Of a stretch of 64,000 nucleotides of DNA, positions 19,509 through 28,400 are shown one piece after another (position 1 is the stretch's first letter; every line of letters starts with the position of its first letter). The DNA is taken from assembly GCF_009377175.1 (NCBI RefSeq), contig NZ_VJZD01000005.1, positions 1-64,000 of the forward strand, in the 5' to 3' direction. This DNA is from Streptomyces adustus (lineage in GTDB: Bacteria; Actinomycetota; Actinomycetes; Streptomycetales; Streptomycetaceae). Below the pieces are notes generated by a model. That model was not told the DNA's origin and did not search any database. It saw nothing but the letters and a program-made list of their open reading frames with translations. The translations under genes and the position numbers were made by a program.

Positions 19509-19784
19509 ATGAATACGTACACCAAGCCGCTTCTTGGGGTGTGGGCCTGGCAGAAGGACGCCGCATGCCGGGGCATGGACAGCTCCGTCTTCTTTTCACC
19601 GGACAGCGAAAGAGGCCGGGCTCGTCAACGGCGGGAAGAAGCGGCACGGACCATCTGCCGCGAGTGCCCGGTGAGCGGTCCCTGCGGCCGGTTCGCGCGG
19701 GCGTCGCAGCAGGAGTACGGCGTCTGGGGCGGCTGCACCGAGAACGAGCGGCGTTCCGCCACCGATGTAGCCGACCGGAATTGA
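19509..19784 (+). CDS. WhiB-like iron-sulfur transcription factor
   Basis: A 91-residue Wbl protein, a family specific to actinobacteria that carries a [4Fe-4S] cluster and often works with the primary sigma factor. The four cluster cysteines are visible at 20, 50, 53 and 59 (DAACRG; TICRECPVSGPC), with the canonical C-x29-C-x2-C-x5-C spacing. The GVWGG turn follows at about 71-75. An extra cysteine (76) directly follows the GVWGG turn. ATG 19509 follows AAGGGGTGAGC. It is shorter than chromosomal WhiB/WhiD and its basic C-terminal tail is almost absent, which might lower DNA binding. It is not in an obvious operon; the downstream gene is convergent. Confidence 0.9.
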   Translation: MNTYTKPLLGVWAWQKDAACRGMDSSVFFSPDSERGRARQRREEAARTICRECPVSGPCGRFARASQQEYGVWGGCTENERRSATDVADRN

Positions 19785-19835
19785 GCTTCTCGTATCTGCG
19801 GCGGCTCCTCGGCTGTCCTCCGGACGCGAGAAGGG

Positions 19836-20513
19836 TCAGTCGCCGGCATTCCGTTGCCCCATGACCAGATGCATCCGGCGGATGTCGTCCAGCGTCAGGA
19901 CGGCTCCTGCCATGGCGCAGGCGACACGCATGCCGATCAGGCTGTCGACCTCGCCGGGTTCGAGGTCCTCCCAATCGGCGATCCCGGCGGCCTCGAACGC
20001 GGCGACCAGTTCGGTGGACATGCCGGGAAGTCGTTCCTCCAGGCTGAGTTCGTCGATGACGACTTCCTCGATCTCCTCGCCGTCCACCGCGTAGTGGAGA
20101 CTGGCGTGCCCGTTGATGGTGTACACCGTCGTGACCGCGGTCCGCCCCCCGCGGGAGAGGACTTCGGCGGCGCCGTCAACGGTGTATCCCAAGTCATCGT
20201 AGACGAAGGTCCATTGCCCGATGCGGCCGGCGAGCAGTGTGGCGGCGTCTCCCGTGTCACCGCCGAGGGCCGCACTCGGCAGCGACGTGTACCGGTTCGG
20301 CTTCTGGTCGGGAAGCACGCACTGTTGGATCGAAGCGGGCTCGACGCGAAGGGCCTCCAGGGCCCGCACGGGTCCCATGTCCCGTACGACGTGCAGACTG
20401 TGGTTGGGGTCTTCGCTGGCGAGGTCGCGTATCCAGACCGGCAGCCCTTCCGAATCGAGCGTGTTGCGCGGAAATCCAGGCGTGACCACGGGCGACCTCT
20501 TAACGCTCTTCAT
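19836..20513 (-). CDS. conserved hypothetical protein, possibly DUF6461-like (225 aa)
   Basis: ATG 20513 (MKSVKRSPVV) follows CTGGGACACG and begins the region with coherent codon usage. The frame stays open further upstream but without a site. No signal peptide or membrane segment is seen. The middle part (GRIGQWTFVYDDLGYT) and the following beta-like stretch with YTINGHASLHYAVDGEE recall small Streptomyces proteins of the DUF6461 type, whose function is unknown. That family call is from memory and uncertain. The C-terminus is helical and acidic (ELSLEERLPGMS, then WEDLEPGEVDSLIG). It converges on the WhiB-like gene and has no co-directional partner. Confidence 0.6.
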   Translation of the reverse strand: MKSVKRSPVVTPGFPRNTLDSEGLPVWIRDLASEDPNHSLHVVRDMGPVRALEALRVEPASIQQCVLPDQKPNRYTSLPSAALGGDTGDAATLLAGRIGQWTFVYDDLGYTVDGAAEVLSRGGRTAVTTVYTINGHASLHYAVDGEEIEEVVIDELSLEERLPGMSTELVAAFEAAGIADWEDLEPGEVDSLIGMRVACAMAGAVLTLDDIRRMHLVMGQRNAGD

Positions 20514-21112
20514 CGTGTCCCAGCGCACCGGGAAGGTGCCGCAGGCTGCTCCGGAGAGATCGCGCGCCAGGCGACGGTCGAGCAAGATGGCAGAGGCGGA
20601 GTGGCACGCGCAACTCGACGGTGATCCTTGGGTCGGTCGCCGGACACCGTCAACGCCCGGCCTCAAGATGTGCTCGAAAGCGCTGTGACGGCGCCCTGGA
20701 GGGCACGCGGTGCTTCAGCTGCTGGCCCGCCGGATCCGCTTCGGCTGAACTGTGGTGAGGGCCAGTCCTGTGCGACCGGAATTCTCCTCCGGTCCGTCGA
20801 TCACCGGACGAGTCCGCCCAGGTCCATGAGCCAGGGCACGGGGCCGCGGCCGCCGCCCGCCTCCCATGGCCCGCCCGCCGGCCGGGCCCGCGAAGCGGAC
20901 GGCCTGGCTGCCGGAGCGCCTGTGCTGCACGGCGTACCGAAAATTCTTCCTGGACTTCTTCCTGGTACCTCTCGCGCGGGTGCGATGTGCTGAAAGCGCT
21001 CGCCGTAAGCCCTCAAGTCGCTTTGGTCGTCGATGGATCAGGGGGCCGGGAACCGCTCATGCTCGTCGGCCGCGTCGGCTGCACGTCCGCATGACCTCGC
21101 CAGGGAGTCGCC
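20514..21112. other. intergenic region upstream of the AraC pair
   Basis: It separates the divergent genes at 20513 and 21113. Several frames run through it but have no matching domain or start site. A GGGAG ribosome binding site for the AraC gene lies at its right end. Confidence 0.45.
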
Positions 21113-22075
21113 GTGTCCGTGGTCCTGTCCACCGCTCCGCTGTCCGTCTCGGATCGAGCCGAGTTCTGGCAGGACGCGGTGTCGCGAACGTTCGTCCCGC
21201 TGGATGTCGAGCTGCACGAGGACGAGCCTGCGACGGCGACGATCCTCAGCCGCCGGATGGGCTTCATGCAGGTCTCGACGGTCACGGCCGGACCGCAGAC
21301 GGTCGCCCGCAGGCCCCGGATGATCGCGAGGGACGGCAAGGAGACCGTGACGCTCACGCTGATGCGCCGGGGGGTCGCCGAGCGCTCGCAGGACGGCCGC
21401 GACGCGGTCGTGCACCCCGGGCAGTTCGCGCTCTCGGATTCCCGGCGCCCCTTCGACAAGGCGCTCCGGCAGGCGTTCAACCTCACATCCTTCCATTTCC
21501 CCAGGTCCGCGCTCAAGGTGAGCGATCTCGAACTGCGGGCCGTGACCGCCACGTCCTTCGGCTGGGACGAGCCCCTCTCCGCCCTTCTCGCCGGGCATCT
21601 GAAGCGTCTCGACAGCAGTGCGGAGGCGGTCGCTCCCACGCAGGGCGACAGACTCGCCACGGTGACCTGCGACCTGCTGGCGTGCCTGATCCAGGAGCGG
21701 CACGGGCGGCTGGCTCCCCAGGAGCCTGCCGCGGTCCAGGCGATGCTCCTTCGCGTCAAGGAGTACATGGTGCGGAATCTGGCGGATCCGGACTTGTCCC
21801 TTGTGGAGATCGCCTCCGCTCACCAGGTGTCGCTCAGGTACCTGCACAAGCTCTTCGAGACGGAGGGCGTCACCGCGGCCCGGTGGATCCAGCAACAGCG
21901 TCTGGAGCGCTGCCGCAAGGAACTGGCACGGACGACGTCCCAAGCCCCGACCGTCACGGTGGTGGCCCACAGCTGGGGCTTCGCCAACGCCTCCCATTTC
22001 AGTCGCGTCTTCAGACTCGCCTACGGCATCTCTCCTCGGGAGTTCCAGGCCACGGCGCGCAGGCATTCGAGGTGA
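21113..22075 (+). CDS. AraC-family regulator with cupin-like AraC_binding_2 domain
   Basis: A 320-residue regulator. The N-terminal half (LSVSDRAEFWQDAVSRTFVP and on to about residue 190) is the AraC_binding_2 type ligand domain found in many Streptomyces regulators. The C-terminal half carries the double helix-turn-helix of AraC proteins: LSLVEIASAHQVSLRYLHKL, then VVAHSWGFANASHFSRVFR and the closing GISPREF. GTG 21113 has GGGAG at a 5-nt distance. A paralogous gene follows after only 8 bp, so the two are probably co-transcribed. The target is unknown; the neighbouring adenylation-domain remnant suggests, but does not prove, a former role in secondary metabolism. Confidence 0.88.
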   Translation: MSVVLSTAPLSVSDRAEFWQDAVSRTFVPLDVELHEDEPATATILSRRMGFMQVSTVTAGPQTVARRPRMIARDGKETVTLTLMRRGVAERSQDGRDAVVHPGQFALSDSRRPFDKALRQAFNLTSFHFPRSALKVSDLELRAVTATSFGWDEPLSALLAGHLKRLDSSAEAVAPTQGDRLATVTCDLLACLIQERHGRLAPQEPAAVQAMLLRVKEYMVRNLADPDLSLVEIASAHQVSLRYLHKLFETEGVTAARWIQQQRLERCRKELARTTSQAPTVTVVAHSWGFANASHFSRVFRLAYGISPREFQATARRHSR

Positions 22076-22083
22076 AGGTGGCC

Positions 22084-23163
22084 ATGCAAAACTTTGCGCC
22101 CACTCGTACGGTGCCGGGGGTCCGTGACGACCGCGAGACGGCCGATACGGCACCACGTTCACCGGTGCAGTCACGCGAGCCGGTCGTGAGCGGCTGCCGT
22201 GCAGCCGAGCCGACACCGCGCGGAGCGGGCCACTGGCGCCAAGCTCTCCACAGCACGCTGGGCGTCGTCGATGTCGCGGTGCCCGACGGGCGGGACGTGG
22301 AAGCCGTCCGGGCCTTTCGACTGGGCCACTTGAAGCTCGCCACCGCAGAGGGAGGCGGGATGCGGCTGGCGCGGGTCCGACAGCCCATCGAGGAGGACGG
22401 CGGCCTGCTGGTCGTCATACTGGTGGACCGAGGCGCCGCTGTGGTCGAGCAGGACGACCGCCAGGTCTTCCTGAAGCCTGGGGAAATGGTCTTCTACGAT
22501 CTGGCACGGCCCATGTCGCTCGAATTCCCCGACCCGTTCCGTGTGAAGTTGCTCGTCCTGCCTCGCCAGCTCATCGGTCTGAGAGAGGATCAACTTCACC
22601 GGATCACGGCGACCTCGATCCGTCCCGACGCGACCATGAGCTCACTGGTCGCCGCGTTTCTGACACACCTGGTCGACACGGCCGCAGACCTCCCCGCGGC
22701 CACAGGAGTCCCGCTCGCAAGCAGCGCCATCGATCTGCTGACTCTCCTGGCCGAGGAACACCTGAGCCTGAGTTCGCAGGCGTCGGCAGGTCTCGACCGT
22801 CTGCTGGAGATCAAGAGGTTCATCGAACAGAACATCAAAGATCCCGACCTCACGCCGCAGGCCGTGGCCCACGCCAACTCGATCTCCGTCCGCTACCTCC
22901 ACAAGCTCTTCCGGGCCGACGGCGGAACAGTCGGCCAGTGGATCCAGCGGTGCCGACTGCAGAAGTGCCGTAGTGAACTGGCCGGGCTGGACGCCACGAG
23001 GCGCTCCATCTCCGCGGTGGCCCACCAGTGGGGATTCACCAGCGCGCCCCACTTCAGCCGGGCGTTCCGGTCCCTCTACGGGATCTCGCCGGCCGAGTGG
23101 AGAGACCCCGGCGCGAAACTCTTCGAGGGGTCCGTGGCAGCATCGGGCACGGCCGCCGCGTAG
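22084..23163 (+). CDS. AraC-family regulator, paralogue of the upstream gene
   Basis: A 359-residue regulator starting at ATG 22084, 8 bp after the first AraC gene ends, with GAAGGTGGCC before it. It has the same two-part plan: an AraC_binding_2-like N-terminal domain (VFLKPGEMVFYDLARPMSLE) and a C-terminal double helix-turn-helix (PQAVAHANSISVRYLHKLF, AVAHQWGFTSAPHFSRAF, GISPAEW). It carries about 50 extra N-terminal residues of low complexity. The DNA-binding halves are clearly related but not identical, so the pair is an old duplication with likely diverged binding. Being coupled, they could act as hetero- or antagonistic partners (inference). Confidence 0.87.
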   Translation: MQNFAPTRTVPGVRDDRETADTAPRSPVQSREPVVSGCRAAEPTPRGAGHWRQALHSTLGVVDVAVPDGRDVEAVRAFRLGHLKLATAEGGGMRLARVRQPIEEDGGLLVVILVDRGAAVVEQDDRQVFLKPGEMVFYDLARPMSLEFPDPFRVKLLVLPRQLIGLREDQLHRITATSIRPDATMSSLVAAFLTHLVDTAADLPAATGVPLASSAIDLLTLLAEEHLSLSSQASAGLDRLLEIKRFIEQNIKDPDLTPQAVAHANSISVRYLHKLFRADGGTVGQWIQRCRLQKCRSELAGLDATRRSISAVAHQWGFTSAPHFSRAFRSLYGISPAEWRDPGAKLFEGSVAASGTAAA

Positions 23164-23208
23164 CGGACCCGCTACCGGCCTCACCCGACACGAGTAGGGG
23201 CCGCCGGG

Positions 23209-23240
23209 CAGTGCACTGACGGACAACGTCCCGTGCACTG
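23209..23240 (+). terminator. possible hairpin after the AraC pair
   Basis: CAGTGCAC (23209-23216) pairs with GTGCACTG (23233-23240) across a 16-nt loop, 45 bp after the second AraC stop codon. It could equally be an operator, since each arm contains the palindrome GTGCAC. Confidence 0.35.
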
Positions 23241-23415
23241 TCCGGAATCCCGGGAGAAGCGGCCGGCTCTAGCGTCGTGGTGAACCAGTTGCAACGCAGC
23301 TCCCTGCGCGTCTTGTCGACACCTCCGTCGACATCCCACCCGCATCCGATGCGGCGTTGCATGAACCTCACAACCTGCGTCCCGCCAACGCGGCCGACGC
23401 ACGGGAGTACGACGC

Positions 23416-24632
23416 ATGCATACGCTGATGACTGACGCCGCGCACCCTTACGACCGCCTCCTCGACAGCCTTCGCGGCGCCGCGCCCTGGGCGACGGGCC
23501 GGACCGATCCCGCGCCGCAGACCGTCCACGGACCGCAGGACGACGCGGCGACCGAGGGGGAGTCGGTGGGCGCGCTCATCGCTCGGCGGTGCGCGTCCTC
23601 TCCCGAGGCCGTGGCCCTGCACACCGACGACGGTGACCTCACCTACGCCGAACTTGGCGCCCGGGCGGACGCGACAGCCGCCGCACTCCTTCGAGCCGGC
23701 ATCGGCAAGGGGGAGATCGTCGCCCTCGTCTTCGAGCGGAGCGCGGAATTCGTGGTGGCGGTGCTCGCCGTGTGGCGGGCCGGAGCCGCCTGTCTGCCGC
23801 TCTCCCCCGGCCGTCCCGAGGCGTGGCTGGCCGAAGCGGCCCACCGGGCGAAGGCCTCACTCGTGCTCGGCCGACCGATCCTCGGCCACCCGAGCCTGCC
23901 CGACATGACCGAACACGCCGACCCCGTGCGGGACGTCAACGCGCCCGGTGACCTGGCGTACGGGATCGCCACCTCCGGATCGACCGGGACACCGAAGCTC
24001 GTCGTGATCGAGCACCGCGGACTGACCCATCTCGCCCGAGCTCAGCGGGCGTTCTGCGGTCCGCTGCCCTCCCACACCCGCGTGCTGCTGTTCGCGCATC
24101 CCGCCTTCGACGCCGCCCTGTCAGACATCGTGCCGACGCTCACGAACGGCGTCCGGCTCGACGTCCCGGACGTGCCGGCCCAGTCCGGCGAGCCCCTCAC
24201 GATCGTGCTCACGGATCGGCGCACCACCCACGCCGTGCTGCCCGCGGCGGTGCTCCGGCCCCTCACGCCGGGCGGTTTCCCCGACCTGGAGGTACTGATC
24301 AGCATCGGTGACGTCTGGTGATGAACCACAACTTCTTCTCCCTCAACGTGCAGGGAAAGGTGGACCTGAAGGCGCTGTCCACTGCGACGAGACCGAAGCC
24401 GTCCGGACCATCGAGAGGGATGCTCGACGCCCGGGAGGAGATGATCGTGTCCCTCGTCGCCGGGGTGCGCGGCGTGCGGCCGGGCGCCGACGAGAACTTC
24501 TTCGACGCCGGCATGCACTCGCTCCAGGCGCTGCGGCCGGCCCTGTGCGCGACGGCCGCGATCGGCCGGGACGTGGGACTCCCCCTCGTGCTCGCCCATC
24601 CCACGGTCCGGACGGAACGACCGCCTACATGA
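23416..24632 (+). pseudogene. NRPS adenylation-PCP remnant with internal deletion
   Basis: The first part (23416-24321) is a normal adenylation-domain N-terminus: core motifs LTYAELGARA and TSGSTGTPK (A3), then FAHPAFDAALSDIVPTL and LEVLISIGDV. The frame then jumps at about 24312-24330 straight to SLNVQGKVDLKAL, which is the A10 motif. About 250 residues containing the second half of the substrate pocket, the GRxDxQVKVRG core and the hinge are missing. A carrier domain follows (24420-24610) with the serine in DAGMHSLQAL. The original gene was therefore a stand-alone A-PCP didomain of the kind used to load and modify one amino acid. It cannot be active now. It joins abruptly to a P450 fragment. 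Confidence 0.85.
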
Positions 24633-24830
24633 TCGGCGTCGCGGTGGCGCGCTGTTGTCGCATCCCAGCCAATTGGCCGCCTGCCGCGCGGCGGACGATC
24701 TCACCCCGGCCGTGACCGAACTGCTCTGCTACACCATGATCGCCCACAACACCACGCCGCGCGTCGCGACGGAGGACATCGTCATCGGCACCCTTTGGTA
24801 CGGGCCGCCGGCGAGGGCGTCCTGATCCAG
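24610..24830 (+). pseudogene. cytochrome P450 remnant (I-helix to post-K-helix part)
   Basis: DGTTAYMIGVAVA reads as the end of a P450 I helix. After a frameshift it continues with LLSHPSQLAACRAADDL, VTELLCY (the K-helix ExxR region, here with Cys replacing Arg) and PRVATEDIVIG, then after another break AGEGVLIQLD. The haem-binding cysteine region and the whole N-terminal half are absent. An A-PCP didomain next to a P450 is a known arrangement for beta-hydroxylating a carrier-bound amino acid, so the two remnants probably belonged to one pathway (inference). Confidence 0.75.
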
Positions 24831-24833
24831 CTG

Positions 24834-24947
24834 GACGTCGGCGTCCTCGCCGCCGCCGACGTCCTCACCCGGGACAACGCCTGGGCCCTCCTCGAATCCC
24901 TCCGCATCGACACCGGCATCTTCGGCCCCTTCGGCAACCACCCCTGA
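24834..24947 (+). pseudogene. C-terminal fragment of an MBL-fold hydrolase gene
   Basis: The 37 codons VGVLAAADVLTRDNAWALL to GPFGNHP and stop match the end of the complete protein encoded at 45179-46258 (GVLAAADVFTKDNAWTLL ... GPFGVRP) at about three residues in four. The upstream boundary coincides with the end of the P450 fragment. The stop codon and a terminator-like hairpin (24950-24970) are retained in the same relative place as in the intact gene. Confidence 0.85.
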
Positions 24948-24949
24948 CC

Positions 24950-24970
24950 CACTGGGGTAGCACCCCGGTG
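24950..24970 (+). terminator. hairpin following the MBL fragment
   Basis: CACTGGGGT (24950-24958) pairs with ACCCCGGTG (24962-24970) through one T-G wobble. It corresponds to the terminator found after the intact MBL gene at 45141-45164. Confidence 0.6.
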
Positions 24971-25193
24971 CGAAACGACCATCACTTCCGGTTTCGTGGA
25001 CACACCGGATCAGCGTCGGCCGCATCGCCCGTGCGGCCGCTGTTACCCGTCGCTCGTTCCAGCTCACTGACCCCGGGCGGCCTACATCACCGGCGCCGCG
25101 GTCGTCATCGACCGGCCCCCGTCGAATGCCTCTGACCCGCCGTCACCACACGGCGTCTCAGCCCCGCCCCCCTTGCCCCGTTTGGAGACATCA

Positions 25194-26192
25194 GTGAAAT
25201 TCCGTCTGTCCGGATCCCGTGGCCTGGCAGCCGCGGTCCTCGCCCTGGCCGTGGGCCTCGGCTCGATCACCGTCACGGCCGCGGCCTCCGACACGCAGGC
25301 AGCCTCGCCCTCGTCGTCCGGCGAGCAGGTCCCGGCCGGTTTCAGCGAGCACAAGGTCAAGGTGGCCGGCACCGGCATCAACTACGTGATCGGCGGCCAC
25401 GGCCCCACCCTGGTCCTCATCCACGGCTACCCGCAGACCTGGTACGAGTGGCACGACATCATGCCCGCCCTGGCCGAGCACTACACGGTCGTCGCACCCG
25501 ATCTGCCCGGCGCCGGCAAGAGTGACGCCCCCGCGTCCGGCTACGACAAGAAGACCATGGCCGCCGACCTGCACGCCCTCCTCGCCTCCCTCGGCAAGGA
25601 CCAGGACGTGAACGTCGTCGGCCACGACATCGGCACCATGGTCGCCTACTCCTACGCCGCCCAGTACCCGCACAGCGTCAAGAAGCTGGTGCTCAGCGAG
25701 GCCCCGATCCCGGACTCGGGCATCTACGACTTCCCGTCGCTGACCGCGCAGGGCCCCGGGGCGTGGCACTTCGGCTTCTTCTCGCTCCAGACCGGCCTGC
25801 CGGAGTCCCTGATCCAGGGCCGTGAACTGACCTGGACCACCGGCTTCATGCGCGGCATCGCCGTGCACAAGGACGCCCTCACCGACGACGACCTCCAGGT
25901 CTTCTCCTCCTACCTGAGCGACTACGCCCACCTTGAGGCGTCCTTCGCCTGGTTCCGGACTTTCCCGCAGGACATCGCCGACAACGCGCGCTTCCAGAAG
26001 ACGAAGCTGGCCATGCCGGTGCTCGCGATCGGCGCCGACGGCAGCCTCGGCTCCTCGGTCGGCAAGCAGGCCCGCCAGTACGCCACCCACGTCACGCCGG
26101 TCGTCGTCCGCGACTCCGGCCACTGGATCTACGAGGAACACCCGAAGGAAATGACGGACCTGCTCCTGCACTTCCTCGGTAGCCGACGATGA
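25194..26192 (+). CDS. secreted alpha/beta hydrolase, epoxide-hydrolase/dehalogenase type
   Basis: GTG 25194 is used because GGAG lies 7 bp upstream and a signal peptide begins there (VKFRLSGSRGLAAAVLALAV, cleavage near AAASD). The 332-residue product has an alpha/beta-hydrolase core: oxyanion motif LIHGYPQTWYEW, nucleophile Asp145 in VVGHDIGTMVAY, and the catalytic His in RDSGHWIYEE. An aspartate instead of a serine nucleophile places it with epoxide hydrolases and haloalkane dehalogenases. The substrate is unknown. The cupin gene at 26207 follows within 15 bp, so the two form an operon ending at the hairpin 26692-26709. Confidence 0.85.
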   Translation: MKFRLSGSRGLAAAVLALAVGLGSITVTAAASDTQAASPSSSGEQVPAGFSEHKVKVAGTGINYVIGGHGPTLVLIHGYPQTWYEWHDIMPALAEHYTVVAPDLPGAGKSDAPASGYDKKTMAADLHALLASLGKDQDVNVVGHDIGTMVAYSYAAQYPHSVKKLVLSEAPIPDSGIYDFPSLTAQGPGAWHFGFFSLQTGLPESLIQGRELTWTTGFMRGIAVHKDALTDDDLQVFSSYLSDYAHLEASFAWFRTFPQDIADNARFQKTKLAMPVLAIGADGSLGSSVGKQARQYATHVTPVVVRDSGHWIYEEHPKEMTDLLLHFLGSRR

Positions 26193-26206
26193 CATCAGGA
26201 GCGAAG

Positions 26207-26686
26207 ATGACGCAGTTCTTCCCGACCTTCGACCAGACAGCCGAGCGTGAACCGTTCTGGTTCCTCGGCGGCCAGGCCCGGATCCTGCTTCCCGGCACCG
26301 CCACCGACAACCGGCTCAGCCTCATGGAGTTCGCCGACCCGATCGGCCACGCGCCCCCGCACCACGTCCACGAGAACGAGGAGGAGGTCTGGTTCGTCCT
26401 CGACGGCGAGGTGACCTTCTTCGTCGGCGACCAGCGCCACGACCTGGTGCCGGGGCAGGTCGCCTACGGACCGCGCGGGATCCCGCACAGCTACCTGGTG
26501 CGCTCACCCGAAGGCGCACGGATAGCGGCACTGTTCAGCCCGGCCCGCATCGAGGAGTACTTCCGGAGCAACGGCATCTCGGTGGCCGAGGCCGGAGACC
26601 TGCCACCGGAATTCGACCTCGGAGCGGTCGTGGCCTCCGCCGAGGCCTTCAACCTGCGTGTCACCGGGCCGCCACCGACTCTGTGA
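26207..26686 (+). CDS. cupin-domain protein (quercetin-dioxygenase-like)
   Basis: ATG 26207 has AGGAG at 5-nt spacing; an earlier ATG at 26189 overlaps the preceding stop codon but lacks a site. The 159-residue product is a single-domain cupin with the metal-binding pattern HHVHENEEEVWFVLDGE and the second motif GPRGIPHSYLV. Such proteins include quercetin 2,3-dioxygenases, isomerases and non-catalytic sensors. There is no signal peptide, so it acts in the cytoplasm, unlike its exported operon partner. The reaction cannot be assigned from sequence. Confidence 0.8.
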   Translation: MTQFFPTFDQTAEREPFWFLGGQARILLPGTATDNRLSLMEFADPIGHAPPHHVHENEEEVWFVLDGEVTFFVGDQRHDLVPGQVAYGPRGIPHSYLVRSPEGARIAALFSPARIEEYFRSNGISVAEAGDLPPEFDLGAVVASAEAFNLRVTGPPPTL

Positions 26687-26691
26687 AGCAG

Positions 26692-26709
26692 TCCGCCCCA
26701 TCGGGCGGA
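26692..26709 (+). terminator. hairpin terminator of the hydrolase-cupin operon
   Basis: TCCGCCC (26692-26698), a four-base loop and GGGCGGA (26703-26709) lie 6 bp after the cupin stop codon. Confidence 0.65.
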
Positions 26710-27101
26710 GGCGACCAGATCCGCGACGGGTGCGACTCCGGCCCAGTGGCCGCCCCCCCCCAGACCAGGGCGACCGGGCAGGACTGCGACCCACCACAGC
26801 CCGAGTCCACCGAGCCGCACCCGTTCGCGATGCGCACACAAGCCGATCGATCCGCCAGGGAAGGCACCGTGCCGGCCCGTCCGCACGGAACTACGGGGCG
26901 CTCACGCGGCCCGGCCTTGGTGTGATTGACACGCCACCCGCGCCCCCTCTTCCGGGATGCGCCCAACGCCCTCGCGCTCTGGCATCACCACGACAACTGC
27001 CCCGCCGCGGGCCGCCCCGCCGACTGTCCGCCGAGGTCAAAGCCACGACTTGTGCGGTTGGGAAAGCCCGGACGACTTCCACCGGACCAGGAGAGACATC
27101 C
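26710..27101. other. intergenic region upstream of the SDR gene
   Basis: No gene is supported. The SDR ribosome binding site (AGGAG, 27089-27093) lies at its right end. Confidence 0.45.
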
Positions 27102-27893
27102 GTGAACGCCACGCCACGCCGTACCGTCCTCGTCACCGGCTCCACCTCCGGCATCGGCGAGGCGATCGCCACCGCCTTCGCCCGCGACGGAGCCGAAGTC
27201 ATCGTCAACGGCCGCGACACCCAGCGCACCAAGAACGCCGCCGAACGCATCCGCGCCGCCGCTGGCGACGGCGAGGTCCGCGCCGTCGCCGGCGACGTCA
27301 GCACCACGGCAGGCGTCCGCGCGGTGACGGACGCCGTGCCGGACGTGGACGTCCTCGTCAACAACGCCGGGATCTTCGACGCGAAGCCCGCGTTCGAGAT
27401 CACGGACGAGGAATGGATCCGCTACTTCGAGACCAATGTCCTCAGCGGTATCCGGCTCACCCGCCACTACGGTCCCGGCATGGTGCAGCGCGGGTGGGGC
27501 CGCGTCGTCTTCATCAGCAGCGAGTCGGGCATCAACATCCCCAAGGAAATGATTCACTACGGCGCCACGAAGACGACCCAGCTGGCCGTCGCCCGCGGAT
27601 TCGCCCAGGAGGTCGCCGGGACCGGCGTCACGGTCAACACCGTCCTTCCGGGTCCCACCCTCACTCCGGGTGTCCGGGTCTTCATCGCCGAGCGTGTCGG
27701 CGACGGCATTTCCTTCGAGGAGGCCGAACGCCGCTTCATTGCCGAGGAGCGTCCCACGTCGCTTCTGGGACGGCTCATCCGCCCCGAAGAGATCGCCAAC
27801 CTCGTCCACTACGTCGGCTCCGACGCAGCTTCCGCTACCACGGGCGCCGCGCTGCGCGTCGACGGCGGCGTGGTGAGCAGCATCATCCCCTGA
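27102..27893 (+). CDS. short-chain dehydrogenase/reductase (SDR)
   Basis: GTG 27102 with AGGAG upstream gives a 263-residue classical SDR that uses NAD(P)(H) to oxidise or reduce a small alcohol or ketone. The cofactor motif is VTGSTSGIGEA (TGxxxGxG), the NNAG motif is VLVNNAGIF, the catalytic serine lies in VVFISSESG and the YxxxK pair in HYGATKTTQ. The C-terminus GAALRVDGGVVSSIIP is typical of FabG-like members. It is not closely related to the SDR pair at 34591 and 47186. It stands 200 bases and more from its neighbours, so it is probably transcribed alone. Confidence 0.87.
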   Translation: MNATPRRTVLVTGSTSGIGEAIATAFARDGAEVIVNGRDTQRTKNAAERIRAAAGDGEVRAVAGDVSTTAGVRAVTDAVPDVDVLVNNAGIFDAKPAFEITDEEWIRYFETNVLSGIRLTRHYGPGMVQRGWGRVVFISSESGINIPKEMIHYGATKTTQLAVARGFAQEVAGTGVTVNTVLPGPTLTPGVRVFIAERVGDGISFEEAERRFIAEERPTSLLGRLIRPEEIANLVHYVGSDAASATTGAALRVDGGVVSSIIP

Positions 27894-28390
27894 CCCTTGG
27901 TCGCCTGAGTTCAGACCTCGTTGCGACGAGGTTCCTGGCGTGCGGCGACCGGATTCGTCGAGCAGCAGGACACCGAACTGGGCAGCGTCCGGGTGTGCCA
28001 GGCGGCTGTCCCCGCTGCGGGCCTGGCTGGCCGGCTACGCCTCGCCGTCAGCCACCCCGGTCGAGGAGAGGCAACAGGGTCCGTCTTCAAACGGATCTCG
28101 GCCAGGGCGGAAACGACGCGTGACCGGCCGCCGCTTCGTAGGAGGCGGCGGTCTAGTCGTATCTGGTGGCGGTGCCGCGCAGGCTCGCTCAGCCAGGCCG
28201 GTGGCTGTCCTGCTCGGTCGGCATGGTGATCGCCGACGCGATCCGCAGCCGCGTGCCCCCGCGTCGGCCTGGACACCGGCGCGACCAGGACAGGCGCTTG
28301 CGCAGAGGCACCGGCAGTGCCCTTCGGGGCGGGGGGTCTGTCCTATCGGGCATCGTCCTGTTGTCCGGGGCCTGTGGGGGGTTGGTGCTA
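27894..28390. other. intergenic region left of the iteron block
   Basis: No gene, tRNA or attachment-site-like duplication was recognised. It may be the left margin of the replication-like module that follows. Confidence 0.4.
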
Positions 28391-28400
28391 GATCGCTGGG

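Noticed and set aside
25081-25116. YITGAAVVIDRP-like codons resembling an SDR C-terminus
   Set aside because: Only about 12 residues match; too short to call a pseudogene although the surrounding area is rich in gene fragments.
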